Shown: positions 62,851-64,000 of the stretch, one piece after another
Numbering within the stretch: the stretch's first letter is position 1
Layout of the letters: every line of letters starts with the position of its first letter
DNA from: Siphonodentalium dalli
Lineage: Eukaryota; Mollusca; Scaphopoda; Gadilida; Siphonodentaliidae
DNA: 64,000 nucleotides
Assembly (NCBI GenBank): GCA_032622095.1
Contig: CP136069.1
Location: forward strand, 157,403,043-157,467,042
Reading direction: 5' to 3'
Translations under genes and position numbers: made by a program
The notes under the pieces: model-generated
Database searches by the model: none
The model's input: the letters and a program-made list of their open reading frames with translations, nothing else
Told to the model about the DNA's origin: nothing

Positions 62851-63333
62851 GTAAGCTGCATTCTCCGAATTCGGCCCCTGGCAACGATATGGCAGGATAT
62901 ACTGGAATCAGCATGTCCATCCGTGGATGCACCTTTGTCCAAGCTTGTATTCCTACATTTTCCAGTCAAGTTTTGAAACTTGGCACAGATTTTTAACACC
63001 GTGGGACCTGTGCACCTGCGATCTGAGTTCGGTCCAACATGTTTAGTGAATGGAGTATCCTCCTTTATCGACTTAGACATAGTACGTACTTCTTAATTTT
63101 TTTGGTCAGTTGTTTTCAAACTTGGTTTAAACATATTTATTTGCTCATACATACAAAGTACATATTAAAGCAAAGGGGATTGGAGGACAAGTACTTAAAC
63201 ACTTAGAGTTCCCCGCCTCTCCCCAAGTTTTCAAACTTGGTAAACATAATTACCACCATGGAAACCTGGGCACCTGCGATTGAAATGTTTTTGCGACTAA
63301 CATAATTTTCTTCAAGCTTCTACTCATTCATTT
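62851..63333 (+). repeat. intron with the AGCTTGTATTCC dispersed repeat
   Basis: TTTGTCCAAGCTTGTATTCC and AACTTGGCACAGATTTTTAA occur, then two or three diverged units to about 63330, as at 4405-4740. Confidence 0.45.
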
Positions 63334-63558
63334 TTAAACCCTCTATACTGAATGGATTCTCTCACTCGGAGAAGTATACATTGGAAATATATTATTCATT
63401 TGAAGAGGTTTTCAAGAAAAATAAGCAGATACAGATAATTCAAGTGCAGAAGGAGTCCTATTTATTGCAGGGAAATGTTCAGTTAATAAGTTATTATCTG
63501 AAATAATTCCTACGGTATTAACTACTCGTCAATGAGTATTTAGTATAGAAAGGGTTAA
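63334..63558. mobile_element. family-C MITE
   Basis: TTAAACCCTCTATACTGAAT at the left, AGTATAGAAAGGGTTAA at the right; the internal hairpin is shortened. Confidence 0.7.
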
Positions 63559-64000
63559 TTGTTATAAAATTTTACAACGTTGTCTACATAAGAACCTGTG
63601 TGCTGCAGTTGTGGGATTAGTCTGAACCAGTTGTTCGTTCAAATTAAAATATGATATGGGCCACATAACTTCAATTTCTCAGGCCTGCGTGCATTGTCCC
63701 GAAACCCCGCCCATACCTCCTTTTTATTCGCATTTAATCTTTCAGGGAAAGTTTTAATCAGTACGAAATAATTGTGGTACATTTTTTGTACAAAACATGA
63801 AGATGGAATTGAATCAAACACTCATTCCCAGTTAAAATTTCCACTTCATTACTGATATTGGTATTCAAACATTTTTTAAACACAGGATGGATTACGATTG
63901 CTATCTGAGTAAAAAATGTGTCAGACATATTTGATTAGGAGATTTTTGATGAGGGAAATTACATGGAATATCAACTAACTTTTTATGGATATCTCTTTGG
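63559..64000 (+). other. intron sequence to window end, nothing recognised
   Basis: No exon or repeat recognised; the last UBR4 exon must lie further downstream. Confidence 0.4.

Noticed and set aside
61604-62107. Independent host gene of 167 codons
   Set aside because: The sequence pattern is that of a LINE reverse-transcriptase end, begins at a truncation point and is followed by the usual CxxC knuckle and repeat tail.
623-62850. UBR4 pseudogene
   Set aside because: All 39 exons are open, phases match at all junctions and all splice sites are standard apart from one GC donor.

Overview
This is an intron-rich animal nuclear sequence, about two thirds A+T. One host gene fills almost the whole window on the + strand: the 3' portion of UBR4 (p600, pushover/calossin, plant BIG), a giant E3/E4 ubiquitin ligase. 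I find 39 consecutive internal exons between 623 and 62850, coding about 1,640 residues. They align without a gap, exon by exon, to my memory of the C-terminal third of the human protein, from the [16 protein letters not shown] segment to ETFSEF. The N-terminal two thirds (with the UBR box) lie upstream and the last exon lies downstream. Splice phases agree at every junction. No exon has a stop, so the gene looks functional. The animal-type UBR4 and the repeat style (GTCCGTCC-rich elements, abundant MITEs and Helitrons) suggest a lophotrochozoan, probably a mollusc; this is inference.

The introns are packed with mobile DNA, in recurring families named here A to F. A: elements with GGCC ends and TAA/TTA target duplications. 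The 4,620-bp copy at 23413-28032 carries an intact, intronless 1,120-codon gene for a DDE-type transposase I cannot place in a named superfamily. An internally deleted copy (44617-45597) and an older relative (1023-1587) lie in other introns. B: TTAA-flanked hairpin MITEs with repeated GAGAATGCATTGGC arms. C: TTAA-flanked MITEs starting CCCTTTCTATACT. D: near-palindromic MITEs, TACAGTAATGC...GCATTACTGTA. E: MITEs with CAAGCCTGC ends and 8-bp target duplications. F: GTCCGTCC-containing dispersed repeats. There are also two convincing small Helitrons, hAT-type elements (one with a transposase remnant) and a 5'-truncated LINE.

The most unusual pattern is that many UBR4 splice junctions have been tandemly duplicated. 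The acceptor of window exon 12 sits at the end of an array of 27 acceptor copies with a period of 48 bp. Window exon 24 has six acceptor copies, exon 32 five donors, exon 35 four donor-region copies, and exons 16, 18, 25 and 27 two each. Steps cluster near 46-48 and 60-62 bp. The extra copies I checked lead to in-frame stops, so only one junction per exon appears productive. Two MITEs (upstream of exon 11, downstream of exon 38) are flanked by direct repeats that themselves contain the splice site.

Layout: 1-22573 holds exons 1-15 with MITEs, one Helitron and the 48-bp array; 22574-29649 is one intron holding the autonomous family-A element; 29650-58896 holds exons 16-38 with dense MITEs; 58897-62696 is a TE-rich intron; exon 39 follows, then intron to the window end.
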